From: Isoetes taiwanensis
Taxonomy: Eukaryota > Streptophyta > Lycopodiopsida > Isoetales > Isoetaceae
NCBI GenBank assembly: GCA_021234155.1
Contig: JAJEKV010000058.1
Location: 1,669,060-1,733,059 of the forward strand
Length of the DNA: 64,000 nt
Direction: 5' to 3'
The notes below the pieces were generated by a model. That model was not told the origin of the DNA. It searched no databases and saw only the letters and a program-made list of their open reading frames with translations. Shown piece by piece: positions 1-11,738 of this stretch (position 1 is its first letter; each line of letters starts with the position of its first letter). The position numbers and the translations under genes were made by a program.

Positions 1-877
1 AAATTCAGCACATTATCAGAGTTCAGCTATTGCGGGATGCTACCCCCGTGGCTAATTCAGGCGGAGGTATTTGAAGCAACACGGAATCAACTACTTACAT
101 TTGCTGACCCAAAATGCTTCAAAAGGCTTCAGAAGCTTTATCCCTGAGATTTGCCTGATGCAAAGACATGTATCCTTCATAGACAAATCTCTTTGAGCCC
201 TTGAACTGGATAACATAATACATTTTAGCACTGCCCATATTTAGCTACTTTCAAAATTTGAGTTGAACGTTATCACTATGTTCCAGAGGAATAAATGTTA
301 TGTGATGTTATTGTTACATTTTGGAGTTTTTTGGCAGGCTTTTGTAATGTTATTGAATGTTTTAGATTTAATATGCATTTGCACTTTCTTTTTCAAGATT
401 AGTATGTCAAACAAACTAGAGTTTGCATTTGTAGGTTTGAAGTCTGCACATTAGTGCAATATACCAGCATTCATCTAACAAGCCATAACAACAAATTACA
501 TCAGAGCAATATAATAACATTCAAGTTGAACACGCTATAATAATAATACGCATGCATATTAGAGCAGTAGAACACCATAATAAGCCATAGTAAACAATAT
601 TTGAGCAACATCAACACCAAATGTAGTGAAGGCCTATCATCCTCTTCGTTCCCATTGTTGGCTTATTCGCTATATTTAAGGTCATTATTGACACGTTCTT
701 AACTTATGCCTAGCAACGCTGGGCACCGTTACTAGTTTTATCAAGAATATTGTAGTAAGAAATGTTTGAAAGATATTTCAACACCATTTTTTGTCAACTA
801 TTTTCTTGGAAGGACCCACTTCTTTTCATTGCCAGCTTTGTTGATAATTTGCCTTTTGTCCAAGTTGTTTAGATGCC
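1..877. other. non-coding, AT-rich flank
   Basis: I see no convincing coding region, RNA gene or long repeat here. The short open frames lack codon structure, and the composition is that of AT-rich plant intergenic or intronic DNA. Confidence 0.5.
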
Positions 878-1186
878 TTGGCCTTTGGAAGCTCTACAAG
901 AAAATGTTCCACTCACTTCCAGATGACCCAGCTAAAGGCTAGAGAGTGCTCATGGTTTACTAGCAAGTATTTCAAGCATAGTAATTTCCCTGACTTACTG
1001 CAGCAGCTAAATGCCTATGTTGATTCTCGACCATGTATTTTCTTGGTACAATATTATTGAAAGAACGCAAGTTGGAATAGCAAATGTTTGAAATTGAAAG
1101 AAGGAGAATGTTGGAACATAGAATACCACATTGCCTATGGTAGGGCTTGCAATGTTGTGAGTACTATATTTTATAGGTAGTAGGAT
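878..1186 (+). pseudogene. decayed coding-like fragment, unknown family
   Basis: One frame stays mostly open from about 860 to 1,186 with one internal stop near 1,060. The conceptual product is rich in Ser, Lys and aromatic residues and includes 'FPDLLQQLNAYVDSRPC' and, after the stop, 'EGECWNIEYHIAYGRAC'. I do not recognise the family. It could be a transposon remnant, since a cluster of small hairpins followed by an A-run lies downstream. It could also be chance; confidence is low. Confidence 0.2.
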
Positions 1187-1427
1187 ATTGAAATTTTGAG
1201 AGATGTTTTCTAGGTTATCGAGCACCTCCTAGAAGACCTCTCTCTAGTGCAATTGTCTGGATGGCGGGCAAAAGTATGTAAAGTCAGGGAAGCACAATTA
1301 CAACAAAAATGGGCAATTTATGAGGCGGCACAGCTATTGTTCGGGACACTTGGCCCTAGAACCCTTGGTCATGCTACCTTTAGTCGTATAGATGTATTTG
1401 TATAGATGTGTCTGTTTGGTCTTCTTC

Positions 1428-1534
1428 GATTTGGGCTAAAGGCCCTCACTGTGTTTAGTATTGGGGCATTGTCCCAAGCTTTGCTTGGGGCTTTTCTTCC
1501 TTTGCATGTACTCGTCCATTGCACATAAAAAAAT
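1428..1534 (+). other. cluster of three small hairpins followed by an A-run (retroposon 3'-end-like)
   Basis: Three short inverted repeats follow one another: GGGCTaaAGGCCC-type, TGGGGCATTGTCCCA and CCAAGCtttGCTTGG. A short poly(A)-like run (ATAAAAAAA) lies at 1,527-1,535. Consecutive hairpins ending in an A-run resemble the 3' end of a retroposon. No target-site duplication was identified. Confidence 0.25.
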
Positions 1535-1535
1535 A

Positions 1536-2420
1536 TCTTAACTTATCTAACTTTATTGCTAGGAACAACAAATGATGGTAATATTTAAAGCTTAATGCTA
1601 CGCCAAATTATTCAAACATCCCTGCAGTGTGGACAGGTTTTATATGGCAAATAGAATACCAGAAGCACACAATGTGTTTATTTTGTCCACAACCTTGCAT
1701 GCAAAGCATGCTCGATAAGGCCTGAGATTAGGCATAATCTTATCTTTTTGAAGAGAAAATGCCATGCTTACTCAGCATGTCACTACATTTTTTTGACAAG
1801 CACAGTATTTCGAGAAAGTTACATTTTGTTCCACTCATTGTAAGATGATGTTTTTTTGGCTTAGAAAAAAATAAAAAAATCAAAAAAACATTGGCAAGTT
1901 CATGAATAACAAATAAACTATTAAATAGCATAAATCCTATAACACACCAAAACAAAAAAAATTAATTAATTTTTTCTCAATTTGATGCCCATGTCTTCAT
2001 CCAAAGGAATCTTCAAATCCTGACTTGAAATGGAAGCCTAACCACTATAAATAGAGATTTTTTCTTCATCATGGAGAAGCTTATTGTTCATGGAATAAAT
2101 TATAAATCCTATATTTTTTAGTATAGACAAAATGGTTTAGCTAAACTACCTTCAAATTGGAGCTAGACGTTTATAACACTTGGCTAACCTAAATGGTTTT
2201 TCTCCATCATGGTTTCTTGCCTTTGACTAAACTTTCACCAAATGTAGAGTCAAACATTAGCCATCACACTATCTTTATTTTAAAAGATCCAAGCCTTTAA
2301 AGACATTGAACTTATAGTTATTACAATGTAATTTAATATAGAAAAAGCACTTAAACTGCCATAAACCTGTTTGTGAAAACTGTTACAGTAGACAATGAAA
2401 TCACAGAAGTAAAGAGGATG
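1536..2420. other. non-coding AT-rich stretch
   Basis: No gene, tandem array or mobile-element end is visible. Open frames are short and low complexity. Confidence 0.5.
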
Positions 2421-2523
2421 AAGCAAAGCATGGGGATTTGAACCCCACCGATGTGAATCGGTCACAGAATGCTTCACACACGGTCGAAATTTATAAGATT
2501 CAAAGAAAAAGGTATTGATATAG

Positions 2524-2930
2524 CAATTGGAACCCTGCTATAGGAGGTTTGCGTCTCTTTCAAATACAGTGCAAATGAGTAATAGAACACATGAAGACTG
2601 CCTGAGCAAGACATGCCTCTACCATCCAGCTTCCACAAGCCTCCCTGCGCCAAATCAGAATGTGTTGTAATGAGACACGCATCATATAACAGAATTGCAC
2701 AACAAGGACTCATAGAATAATTTACACTCGCAAATTTGATTGAAGACTTGTGGATTAGTGATGCCCACAGATTCACAACAGTAGGTAATGGGCAGCTCAT
2801 GCAAGCAAGGGAAATAAAAAATGAAATACAAAATACTTTTAAGCGATTGACAGAAAGAGTGTGGTATTAAGAAAGCAATATGAAACTCTGCTATAGGAGC
2901 TCTGCATGACTCTGAAATGCGTCACTGGCA
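2524..2930. repeat. two diverged copies of a ~50-bp direct repeat
   Basis: A segment at about 2,524-2,580 containing 'ccctgctataggaggtttgcg' style sequence recurs in diverged form at about 2,877-2,930 ('ctctgctataggagctctgc'). Both continue into a stretch resembling 'tctgaaatgcgtcactg'. The copies are about 350 bp apart in the same orientation. The unit is unidentified. Confidence 0.4.
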
Positions 2931-3231
2931 CATGCCTCCACGGGCATCTAAGGAGAAAGGGTTGAAAGAGGTCGAATATGACAAGGCCGGATTGAAGAGG
3001 TCGGATATGGCAGCACCTACAAAGGCTTTCGAAAGAGGAAGATTATTATCGCCATACCCATCTCCACGTAGCTGCTTCTTCCCTGCCGACGGAAAAACTT
3101 TCAAAATAACTCAGGAAAAGACCTTCCAAAAAACTCTTCACCATGCAGAACTCAAACCTTATTTTTTGACATCAGCAATATATGGGTTTGGCATATTGAT
3201 ACATGCCAAAACCATAGGCAATCATATGTAA
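2917..3231 (+). CDS. small open frame, doubtful
   Basis: An ATG-initiated frame of 104 codons lies upstream of the histone H1 gene on the same strand. The product is basic and has no recognisable domain, membrane segment or obvious signal. Its start lies inside the diverged repeat pair, and repeated units follow its stop, so a transposon remnant or a chance frame is as likely as a gene. Confidence 0.15.
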   Translation: MRHWHMPPRASKEKGLKEVEYDKAGLKRSDMAAPTKAFERGRLLSPYPSPRSCFFPADGKTFKITQEKTFQKTLHHAELKPYFLTSAIYGFGILIHAKTIGNHM

Positions 3232-3242
3232 CACTTGCCCCA

Positions 3243-3350
3243 AGGTTGGAGATATTTCAAATTCAACAATGGCATTTTTATGATTTCAACAAAGTTGGAG
3301 GTATTTCAAATTCAATAATGGCACAAGGTTGGAGATATTCCAAACACAAA
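3243..3350 (+). repeat. three imperfect tandem units of ~35-45 bp
   Basis: The phrase 'aaggttggagatatttcaaa' recurs three times with small changes (about 3,243, 3,291 and 3,323). The first two are followed by 'ttcaacaatggcat' or a close variant. It is a short local tandem array in the upstream region of the H1 gene. Confidence 0.6.
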
Positions 3351-3569
3351 TAGAAATAATCAGATAATATGATCTTGATTTGCAAATCTGTACAAATGAA
3401 CAGAAATAAATGGAAGATGTACAAAAAGGCACATTTCTCTATTAACGTAGTACTGGCGGGTAGAAAAAAAAATATATGATAAAGAAAAAGAAAAAGAAAA
3501 TGTTTGCGACATTCAAAATTAAATGCAAGCCACGGCATAAAATGACATATTAGGTGTCCGAATGGTAAT

Positions 3570-3716
3570 AATTATTTAGGGCTAAATCGATTCATTTTTC
3601 CACCTTAGACTAGTAGCTAGGGTTCTAAAAGCTCTTCACGCACCACCCTCCCGCTCTTTGATCTTCTTCTGTTTCAAGTGAAGGCGGTGGATCAATCTGC
3701 CAAAATCTGCCGGATC
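3570..3716 (+). promoter_or_regulatory. presumed proximal promoter and 5' UTR of the H1 gene
   Basis: The 100-150 bp before the H1 start codon contains 'ctagggttct', which resembles the telo-box type motif (AAACCCTA) of plant histone and translation-related promoters. A pyrimidine-rich leader follows. No canonical TATA box was picked out with confidence. The assignment rests on position and composition only. Confidence 0.3.
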
Positions 3717-6138
3717 ATGGCTAAGAAAGCATCCAAGCAATCCGATCCAAAGCTCGACAAAGGAAAAGCACCTGCTTCTGCAAAAGTTGCGAAGAAAAAT
3801 GCGAAAGGAGCATCTAAAACGGAACCTATAGAGCCCAAATCCTCCGGCGATGCAGTGAAGCCTTCGAAATCCAGCCACCCTCCATATTTGGAGGTAAGCT
3901 ACGATATCATGTTTTCGGATCTTTCATAACTATTTGATCTGCTTGATTTGTATTTAGAAGCATCGATGCATTTCATCTGCTTGACTTGCGCTTAGAATCG
4001 GTACACTTTTTGCGTTTCTTTAAGATGTCTATAATAAGTTCGATGGATTTCTTGTGTTCCTTTATGGGTTGTCCTTGATTTGTTTTTGAATCGATGCATT
4101 TTCCTGTTAGAAACGGTTCGTCGCTAATGTATACCTAGTCTTTTGATGCATGATTCATTTGGATCAGATGATCGTCAAAGCAATCGCGGCACTGAAAGAA
4201 AGAACTGGCTCAAGCCAACATGCCATAGCTAAATACTTAGCTGATAACTACGCAGATAGTCTTCCGGCAAATTACAAGACCAGTCTCAAGACTCAGCTCC
4301 ATAGTCTTACAGATAAGGGCAAGGTTGTGAAAGTTAAGCAATCGTATAAGCTTTCAGAGGAGTTAAAAAAAGCTGCGGCTAAAAGTAAAGCAGCAGAACA
4401 GACTAAAGAAGCAGCAGAGTCTGCAGCAGAAGCTAAAGGTTCAAAAGCAGGAAAATCCAAGAAAGCAGAATCTGGAGCTAAGGAAACATCTAGCGGATCG
4501 GGAAGAGGAAAAAAAGCGGATGATAAGGTTAAGGAAACAGCTGGTGGATCGAAGAAAGGGAAAAATTCTGATAACAAGGTTAAAGAAGAGGAGAAGAAGC
4601 AAGATAAGACAAGGAATGGAAGAGGAAAAGATTCTGCAGATAAAAAGATAGAAAGGAAGATGGCCTCTGTTCCGGCAGCCAAGAAGCAAGAGGTTGCTGT
4701 AGAAAAGAAACCTAAAGCAGAACCCAAGCCTAAGAAAGCAAAGAAGGGTAAGTCTGCAAAGGTTCAGAAGAAACCTAAACCTGTGGAGTCATCTGAAGAT
4801 GAGAAGGATAGTTCTGCAGAGGAAGATGAACTTCCTGAACCTAAGAGTGAAGCTTCAGCTTCTCCAGATTCCAAAACTAAGGGTGCAAAAAAGGGCGCCA
4901 AATCTGCAAAAACTGAGGTAGAGTCGTCTGTAGATGGCAGCAGGGGGGATCCAGAAGAGACTTCCTTGCAAGCAGATTCTGAATCCGAAGCACCAGATCC
5001 TCAAGTAGAAGATGTTATGAAGAAAGAAAAGAATGCTGCCCAGTCTGAAGATGATGGTTCTGAGGTCGAGGATGATGCTTCTTCTCACTCTGATGAAATG
5101 CAGGAAGCAGACCCAGAAAAAACCCAGGATGTTGCTATGTCTGAAGCTTATAAGCTGCCTGAAACAGAGGATAATGCTTCAGATCAGCCGAAAGCAGGAG
5201 ATAATGCATCAGATTCTGCAGACGAAATTCTAGAACCACCTCCTCAGCAGTCCAAGAAAAATAAGGCCGCTGCAGAGAAAGGGAAAACGTCCCAAGCCGA
5301 GAAGCTGCCTGAGAGGGGTGATAATTTATCAGATGAGCTTCTTGAAGCAGGCGATAATGCATCAGATTGGGCAGAGGAAATTCCAGAACCACCTCCTCAG
5401 CAATCCAAGAAAAGTAAGCCAGCTGCAAAGAAAGGGAAGAAGGCTGCTAAAGGCAGAGCCACCAGGGGCAAAAAGGTACCTTCTGGAGATGCTGTTGAGA
5501 ATTCCCCAGATACGTCTGATGCAGAGGTATTGCCTGATGCCAAATCTAAAGGCAAGAATGGTGTTCCAGAAGAAGCAGTTCAGAGCTCCCCAAGCCTACC
5601 TGATGCAGAAGCGTTGCCGAAGGGCAAAGCTGTTTCTAAAGCTAAAGCTAAAGCCAAAACCACCAAGGGCAAAAATGTCCCCTCTGAAGATCATGTTGAG
5701 ACTTCTCCAGATTTATCTGATGCAGAGGAATTGCCTAAGGCCAAATCTAAAGGCAAAAATGGATCTTCGGAGGAACCAGTTCAGAGCTCTCCAAGCTCAC
5801 CTGATGCAGGGGCATTGCCAAAGGGTAGACATGAAGGAAAAAATGGAGCCTTAAAAGATCTGTCTCAGGAACCTCTTAGTTCTCCTGATTCGAAAGGCAA
5901 AACCAAAGCAGTGGGCTCGGAACATTTGGATCAGGATTCTGATAGTTCATCTGGTGAAGATGTATTGGCCAAGGGCAAGGCTGGTAAAGAAAAGGATGGA
6001 CCATCAGAAAATTTAACCCAAAACTCTCCAGGCCCAGTTAGTGCAGAGGATGCTCCACAATCATCTCCAGAACCATCACCATCTCCCACTCCCAAGAAGA
6101 AGCAGAAAAGGAAAGCTGGCAAGAGAAAAGGACGCTGA
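3717..6138 (+). CDS. linker histone H1, two exons, very long repeated tail
   Basis: Exon 1 is 3,717-3,893 (59 codons) and exon 2 is 4,168-6,138; the protein is 715 residues. The 3,894-4,167 intron begins GTAAGC, ends TCAG and falls in phase 0 just inside the globular domain. The ATG at 3,717 follows a short leader; an upstream in-frame GTG is not needed. Residues about 54-123 form the H15 winged-helix domain (starting HPPYLE|MIVKAI, ending KVKQSYKLS) that binds nucleosomal linker DNA. The remaining ~590 residues are Lys/Ala/Ser/Glu-rich and disordered-looking, with many S-P sites, a duplicated ~67-residue block (about 5,460-5,830), a second repeated motif ending EPPPQQSKK, and a basic terminus. 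As I recall the family, plant H1 is usually 200-300 residues, so the tail is unusually long and unusually acidic in part. Confidence 0.85.
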
Positions 6139-6400
6139 TCTTTGTTTTGATAATTCAGTTGGTTTTTTTGTGTGTAGGAAATGATTCTCTTGAAACATTT
6201 TGTCTCTAATCCTGCTTGCAGTTTGGTCTATAACTGTTACGCTTGCAGTTTGGTCCCCAGATACGCTGCTGTTAAGTTTTGAATTCGCCTTAACGAAAGA
6301 AGTATGTTAATAGAACTTCCCCTGAAATTCTGTGAATAGGTAGAGTGCTTTTTAAAGTTCACATTTCAAATGCAGTGCCTAGGTTCTAGGATCAATAAAC
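6139..6400 (+). terminator. probable 3' UTR and poly(A) signal of the H1 gene
   Basis: AATAAA lies at 6,394-6,399, about 255 nt after the stop codon. The intervening sequence is T-rich and non-coding, which fits a plant 3' UTR. The cleavage site is not determinable. Confidence 0.4.
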
Positions 6401-6496
6401 CAGGTACGTTCAATTCTTGCCCCTGCGCCAATCAGATCATGCCATTTGGCAAGTTTCAAATCAAGAATCCTGGGTTCATCACTGCGATTCCTGTTT

Positions 6497-6725
6497 TACT
6501 TGCATTCCGGAAGCGCATCCTTTGTTTACTTGCATTCTGGCAAGATTACCCTGCATTCCGCTGATTTACCTGCATTCTGGCTGATCTTTACTTGCATTCT
6601 GGATTCAAGAATTGAACGTTCCTTGTTTCCACGTTATAGGAAAGCCCATTTAGTGGGCTTTCCTGCTGTGTCAAGAGGGCTCCGCGCTTCGCGCGTGGGC
6701 TTTCCTATTGGGCTTTCCTATATAC
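6497..6725. repeat. short 'ttgcattctgg' repeats and GGAAAGCCCA inverted repeats
   Basis: Four or five copies of 'acttgcattctgg' or close variants lie between 6,497 and 6,604. From 6,640 the sequence GGAAAGCCCA-ttta-g-TGGGCTTTCC forms a 10-bp-arm hairpin. TGGGCTTTCC then recurs twice more (to 6,720), separated by GCGCTTCGCGC, another small palindrome. This may be a decayed foldback element; no target duplication was found. Confidence 0.45.
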
Positions 6726-6740
6726 GTAAAATTTGTTGGT

Positions 6741-7100
6741 GAAACCAATCCAAATTGCAACAACTAAAAAACATTCAACTTCCTGAATTTGTAATCTGTC
6801 CATTGAGGGACTGCTTCGAGGTTGTCTAACCCGAGGTGACCGAACCCGAGGTGACCGATGTAGCTATGTCATGTGTCATGCCACATCAACTTTTTTTCCA
6901 TCTCAATCGTTAGATCTTCTAATTTATAAATCGATGTGAAAAATAGAAAACTCAGTAATTCTTTGGGCGGGTCGCAGCCCTAACCATTCCGACAAGCATT
7001 GCGAACAAATGGAAATTATCCTTGGCGATTGCTTCCACCTCTGGCTATAGATTTACAAGATTCAAGATTCATATTATATCCCAGTCTCCAGAGTTTGCTC
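6741..7100. other. non-coding, small internal repeat
   Basis: There is no gene signal. The motif 'cccgaggtgaccga' is directly repeated at about 6,831-6,860. Confidence 0.45.
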
Positions 7101-7108
7101 TTGGCTAT

Positions 7109-7309
7109 GGCGGCTTTCTCTTTGATCTATTCCAAACATCATCTTTTTCAAAAAGAGGGTAGGCTTGGGGCAAAAACACACAAACCCAGCAAACAAGGGT
7201 AACTTTAGATTTTGTGGAAGCATTGGCAGGACTAAGGCTAGCCAGCGGAAAACCCTGACTTCCTGTAGACATCTTTGGGTTGTGGCATGGCCTCTAACCA
7301 ATTTTTGAT
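7109..7309 (+). pseudogene. possible broken first exon of a plastid-targeted protein
   Basis: An ATG at 7,109 opens a frame beginning MAAFSLIYSKHHLF that stops at about 7,202. Shifting by one base at the GGG near 7,198 continues into a Ser/Thr/Arg-rich, acid-poor stretch (GNFRFCGSIGRTKASQRK) to about 7,309. The N-terminal MAA and the hydroxylated, basic composition are typical of chloroplast transit peptides. The single-base break could be real decay or a homopolymer error. The mature protein is not identified. Confidence 0.25.
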
Positions 7310-7507
7310 GTAATCACATACTGTGTGCAAGTTGGCTTATGTGAGCATAATGATTGATGGATCTAGGTAATTAACTTCACGCTTTTGCTTATAAACCAAG
7401 CACGAATGTATCTAAATGCGTGGAGCTGCTCAAGCCACTGGTGACACAAACCTTGAGAAGAATGTAGATGATGTTTTTTTACTCTTCATTTCCTCTGTGT
7501 TTTCATA

Positions 7508-7707
7508 GCCATATTGCCGGAAGTTGTATGCTTTCACCAAGCCTATTAGAACAGCCGGTTTATCCCGAGCAGGGATCTGCAAGGCCGGACTGCTCGAAGA
7601 AGGGGGTTCTTGGCGACAGGCGGAATGGGAAGAAGGGAATTTGCATCAAGAAAATTCGACATATCATCCATATGAATAAAGCAAAGAAACTTGCCGCACA
7701 CGAATAG
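7508..7707 (+). pseudogene. exon-like basic open segment, unknown
   Basis: A pyrimidine-rich tract ends in CATAG at about 7,507. It is followed by an open, Lys/Arg-rich segment (including KKGVLGDRRNGKKGICIKK) that stops at 7,707. It could be a downstream exon of the broken transit-peptide-like fragment at 7,109, but the frames cannot be joined with confidence. No domain was recognised. Confidence 0.2.
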
Positions 7708-9450
7708 AGCAAGAGCGGCAGGTTGCTCAAAATCATCTTTTGATAGCCACACAGACAAATGACAATAGCTATTTCTTCCGTGGCATCCCAAAAAAAGCAA
7801 TAACTTAGAACAACTCAATAATTCAAGAACGTCAGTCCTGTTCAAAATCAGCTGCCATGGGACACAAATAGAGGCGAATGCATTCCAGCAATACATCTAG
7901 CGATGGCATTCTAGCGATGGCATTCGACGATGCAGCTTCCCGACTCACCAGATTGAGACACCAGAACACATTTGGCGCTAATCATCAGGAAATTCTTCGT
8001 TACTTGCCTTGAAAGGAAAGCAATCTCGACTCGAATCCCGAGGCTTTCATCAGATGAAGACACCATCGCATTAGAAACGGAATCGAGTTCACCAAATTGT
8101 GCCAAAGTGTCATTTGTATAGGAAAGAATAAAAGAATCGAATTTTCCTACAATGATTATATATGTTTAGATAAGTATCTTTTTTTAACTCTTATTGATTT
8201 TAACTATTTTATCGTGTTATCTTAATAAAAACTATAATGGTTACTAGAGCATAAAATTAATTTGTAAACAAATTTTCATTTCAATCTATTTAGAATAAAG
8301 TTTTCATTAAGAAAAAGATATGCATAAAATGTTATCTTGTCAAAATATTTAAAGGATATTTTAGGTTGTAATTAATTAGATGGTTACATATGTTTTAAAC
8401 ATAATAAATTGAATAGTTTATTATTGATTAATTTTCAATGTAGTTTATTTCATCAATAATAAAATATCCAAAATATTGTTACTAAAAAATAAAATTTATT
8501 GTTTAATTAACTTCAATCTAAAACTTTACTTAGAATACCTTTAAGAGTGCTAAGAGTTTATAAGTTATAAAATCCTTATAATAATTTTAAATCAATTGCT
8601 TATCAAACCATCACGTTTCATTCACAGATTATCCTGATTGCCAAATTGTAAACTTATTAAATCACTGAAAATTGAAATCCTATATTGAAATGTCTAAGTC
8701 CTCTAGTAAAATTAGTTTAGAAAAGCCGTTATACATTTAATTTAAAGACAAACTTACGTAATTAAAATTTATAAAAATTTGCAAAATCAAGAAGAGTTAA
8801 AGAATGCATATAATCTTATAATAGCATCCTTAAAGCACTATCTATTAAATCTTTAAGTCCAAGTTTTGTTGAATATAATGTGGACCTATGTCCATGCCCA
8901 AATTGTAGCTTTATGCTACGAGACACATTGCCATGAAGTATCTCAAAGTCCTTTTCCAAAAAACAAAGGAGGCTATGAGGTGACTATAAGAATCTTGTTT
9001 TAGATCGACATGATGATTGTAAGGGAGACATGATGATTATAAGGGAGTCATTATTACCAGGATTCAAACCTTTGATTTGACTTATCATAACAAGCAAGAA
9101 TCGAAATAATAAAGGATTTCCTTCTAATACAATAGGTGTTGCTAGTTCCAACTAATCCTATACATGGAGAAATTGTTGATTGGTTGGTTCTAGAAGGATC
9201 TCAAATATTGCATCAAGAAATCATTACAACCTATTTGAAGCATGCTTGAACGTCATGCTTGGACGTCATGCATTCTTTCTCATGAAAGTGGGAGATTAAT
9301 AAATATGGTTGATCATTTATCATTACATTCTTAAGAAGGAGAAAAGGCTAACATCTTTTCTTATACCTCTATTTGTCAAATATTCACAATGAAGGTTATT
9401 AAAGGTGAACCATAGTACATAACAAACCAATAATCAATTTACATCTAGCA
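7708..9450. other. AT-rich non-coding stretch
   Basis: The sequence is strongly A+T rich from about 8,150 to 9,000, with no exon-like segment, array or recognisable element. A small duplication of 'cgtcatgcttggacgtcatgca' type occurs near 9,250. Confidence 0.5.
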
Positions 9451-10300
9451 CTCAACACTACATATGAGATTGTCTTACATCATTAATTTTCAATTTTGCC
9501 TCAAATACCAAAACTACTTTAACAGTTTTTCTTCATTTTTTCAACCCTGCGTTTCTGCTAGTTGTTTTTTTTTTTTTTTTTCTTTTATGCATGCCACATG
9601 TTGGAGTTTCTACATGTTGGATTTTCCTACACGTTTGCTACATGATGCCTTAGTAGTTGCCTAGTGGCAATGACTGAAAGATAGATAGATTTTTTTTTTT
9701 TTTTTTTAAATCGACAAGTTTGTTGGCTGTGCAAATGTGCAACTGAGCAAGGCATGCTAATCTTGTAGCCATTTCTCAGGCAAAAATCCATTAGGAGGCA
9801 TGGCAATGATGTAGGGTGTGCAATTATGATGTTGTAAACCGTGTCATATACCATGAAGGCCTAAATATGGCCATTTCATTTATTACATTTGTTGCACATT
9901 TACCATTAGGAAATGTTGGAACGATGCAATTCTGTTAGGCATTTGCTTATTAGAGCTCAACACATAATCTTCAAGGGCTCAATTTTCAAGAATTGCAAGG
10001 GCAATGGTCCCATATGAAGTTACTAAAAATCCATATTATACATGTATCCAATGTTTATTAGAGGACTAACATTTAGGGCTTTTTGGGTTGCCCTAATATG
10101 CATGCTTGTGAGCGGCTACCTCTGAATGCCAGCTATGGAAATACAAGATATGGTAATGCTCTGTTCTGGGAGTCGATAATCGAATGCGCCTTAATTTTCT
10201 AAGCCCAGCTCCATATTTTCACATCTTCAGATGTAGAGCTAAGGTGCTTGAACATAATCTCTAAGACTATTTAAAGATCTAAGAAGAAGATTCGATGGAT
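9451..10300. other. non-coding with two poly(T) tracts
   Basis: Long T-runs lie at about 9,565-9,583 and 9,691-9,708. They may be poly(A) tails of minus-strand retroposed fragments, but no flanking duplication was identified. Otherwise featureless. Confidence 0.4.
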
Positions 10301-10309
10301 TCAGCAGAT

Positions 10310-10885
10310 GAATCTATAGCAGAGCTACATTTCGAAATGCCTGGAGGGCCATGTGGAAGCCTAATGGACTTTCCATATAATATTTACGGCTGAGCTTCAT
10401 TTCGAAATATTTGGAGGATCCAGCAGATAGTAGAGCTCCAAAGCAGAACTTCTGGAGCACATTGATCCATTAAGCGCATGCAATGCATGGATCCGTTAAG
10501 CACATGCAGCAAAGTGGCGATCAAATAGGGGTCTCTACTTTGGGTATCCGAATCTGCTAATATGTGTTACCCTGGCTTTACTGCTATCCCTTCAAATTGT
10601 GAGTTGGTTGCTTCAGCACAGGTTTCTTATCCATCCAGCTTTGATTAGTAAAGCATCGATTTGGTAGCAGAGCTCTAAGGATAAGCTACATTATTCCAGC
10701 AATATACAAGGATAGATCTGATGCTTATTCTTATTTATCTGAAGACACCTGAAAGAGATTGATGGTGCTATTTCTTTTTGTTCAAAGCAAGAGTTGTGTT
10801 CACATGAGCAACTTTTCATCTTCATTTGGAAAGGTTACACACCTAAGTTCTGTAGCAGAAATACGAAACGAAATGCCTGGAGGAG
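10310..10885 (+). repeat. three dispersed copies of a ~28-bp motif
   Basis: The motif 'gaaatgcctggagg', preceded by 'agcagagctacatttc' or a variant, occurs near 10,316-10,346 and 10,851-10,882, with a diverged copy at 10,391-10,419. Spacing is irregular and the nature is unknown. Confidence 0.35.
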
Positions 10886-11738
10886 GCAGATACTGCACCT
10901 GCATTTCCTCAAAATCGGCACTAAAAATGTGGACGAATCCAAACAACAGGTTCTTATGAACAATATGATTTTTCTTTTTCTAGAAAGCTTTGATTCTCTA
11001 CTGTCTAAAGGTTTATTCCAGTAGCATAATAATTTGCTGGATCTCATACATGGTAAAGCTTATGACCTTATATTTTAAATGTACCACATGCAAATTGTGG
11101 TTTAGCAGATCTGCAAATAGGTATGGCATTTGGAAATGCCTATTGCATGTTGCTTTTTCGATTATACTCTACCAAATGCTATTGTTTCAGTTTTGAACAA
11201 AACACACATATATATTACATTCTTATTCTATTACGATCAAAACCGTGTTCTAAATCTCATGTAAAATGTGTGCATTAATGGTTCATGGATGTCTATGCGG
11301 TTGCATTTTATTCTCCGCTTCATTCTTTTTAGACTTTTCTAATCTGTAGGGGCAAGAGGCACAATGGGTAATCACGAAGAGCTGAAAATCCCAATGTACC
11401 TTTAGCCCTTGCCCCGATACCGCTTTTTCGCCAATGAGTAATGATTGGTCAGCAGTGCGGGGATTTTTCTTCCCATTGTTCCTTTTGCTTTTGTAGTTGG
11501 ACTAGGCTTCAAGAATGATGGAGATTTGGAAGAGACTATAGCTGTAGCTGAGAAACAAGCTTGGTGTCAGCAATTCATCTAAAGGACAAAAACAGATTTA
11601 AAAACTGGTTATTTATGTCAACTTTTATTTCTAGAGTGCTTTTGTACTTCTGAATTTCAAAACATGAAATATGATAGAAGATATTTGGGTTAAAGGATCT
11701 ATTTTCTTCTTTAAAGATATGATATGATTCAAGGTATG
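10886..11738. other. non-coding stretch
   Basis: No supported gene or element was found. Short frames on both strands overlap and show no family resemblance. Confidence 0.45.

Noticed and set aside
2425-2480. tRNA-like sequence on the minus strand (GGTTCAAATCC box-B-like arm with a 7-bp GAAGCAT/ATGCTTT stem)
   Set aside because: The T-arm and an acceptor-like stem are present, but there is no D-arm, the anticodon arm has a wrong-sized loop, and only about 51 nt are spanned. It is at most a tRNA-derived remnant.
4293-5854. Other open frames overlapping the H1 tail on both strands
   Set aside because: They are shadows of the Lys/Ala-rich repeated coding sequence.
7911-8105. Minus-strand protein-like frame with a possible GC-AG donor (AAG|GCAAGT)
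   Set aside because: It has no ATG start, no linked exon and no recognisable family.
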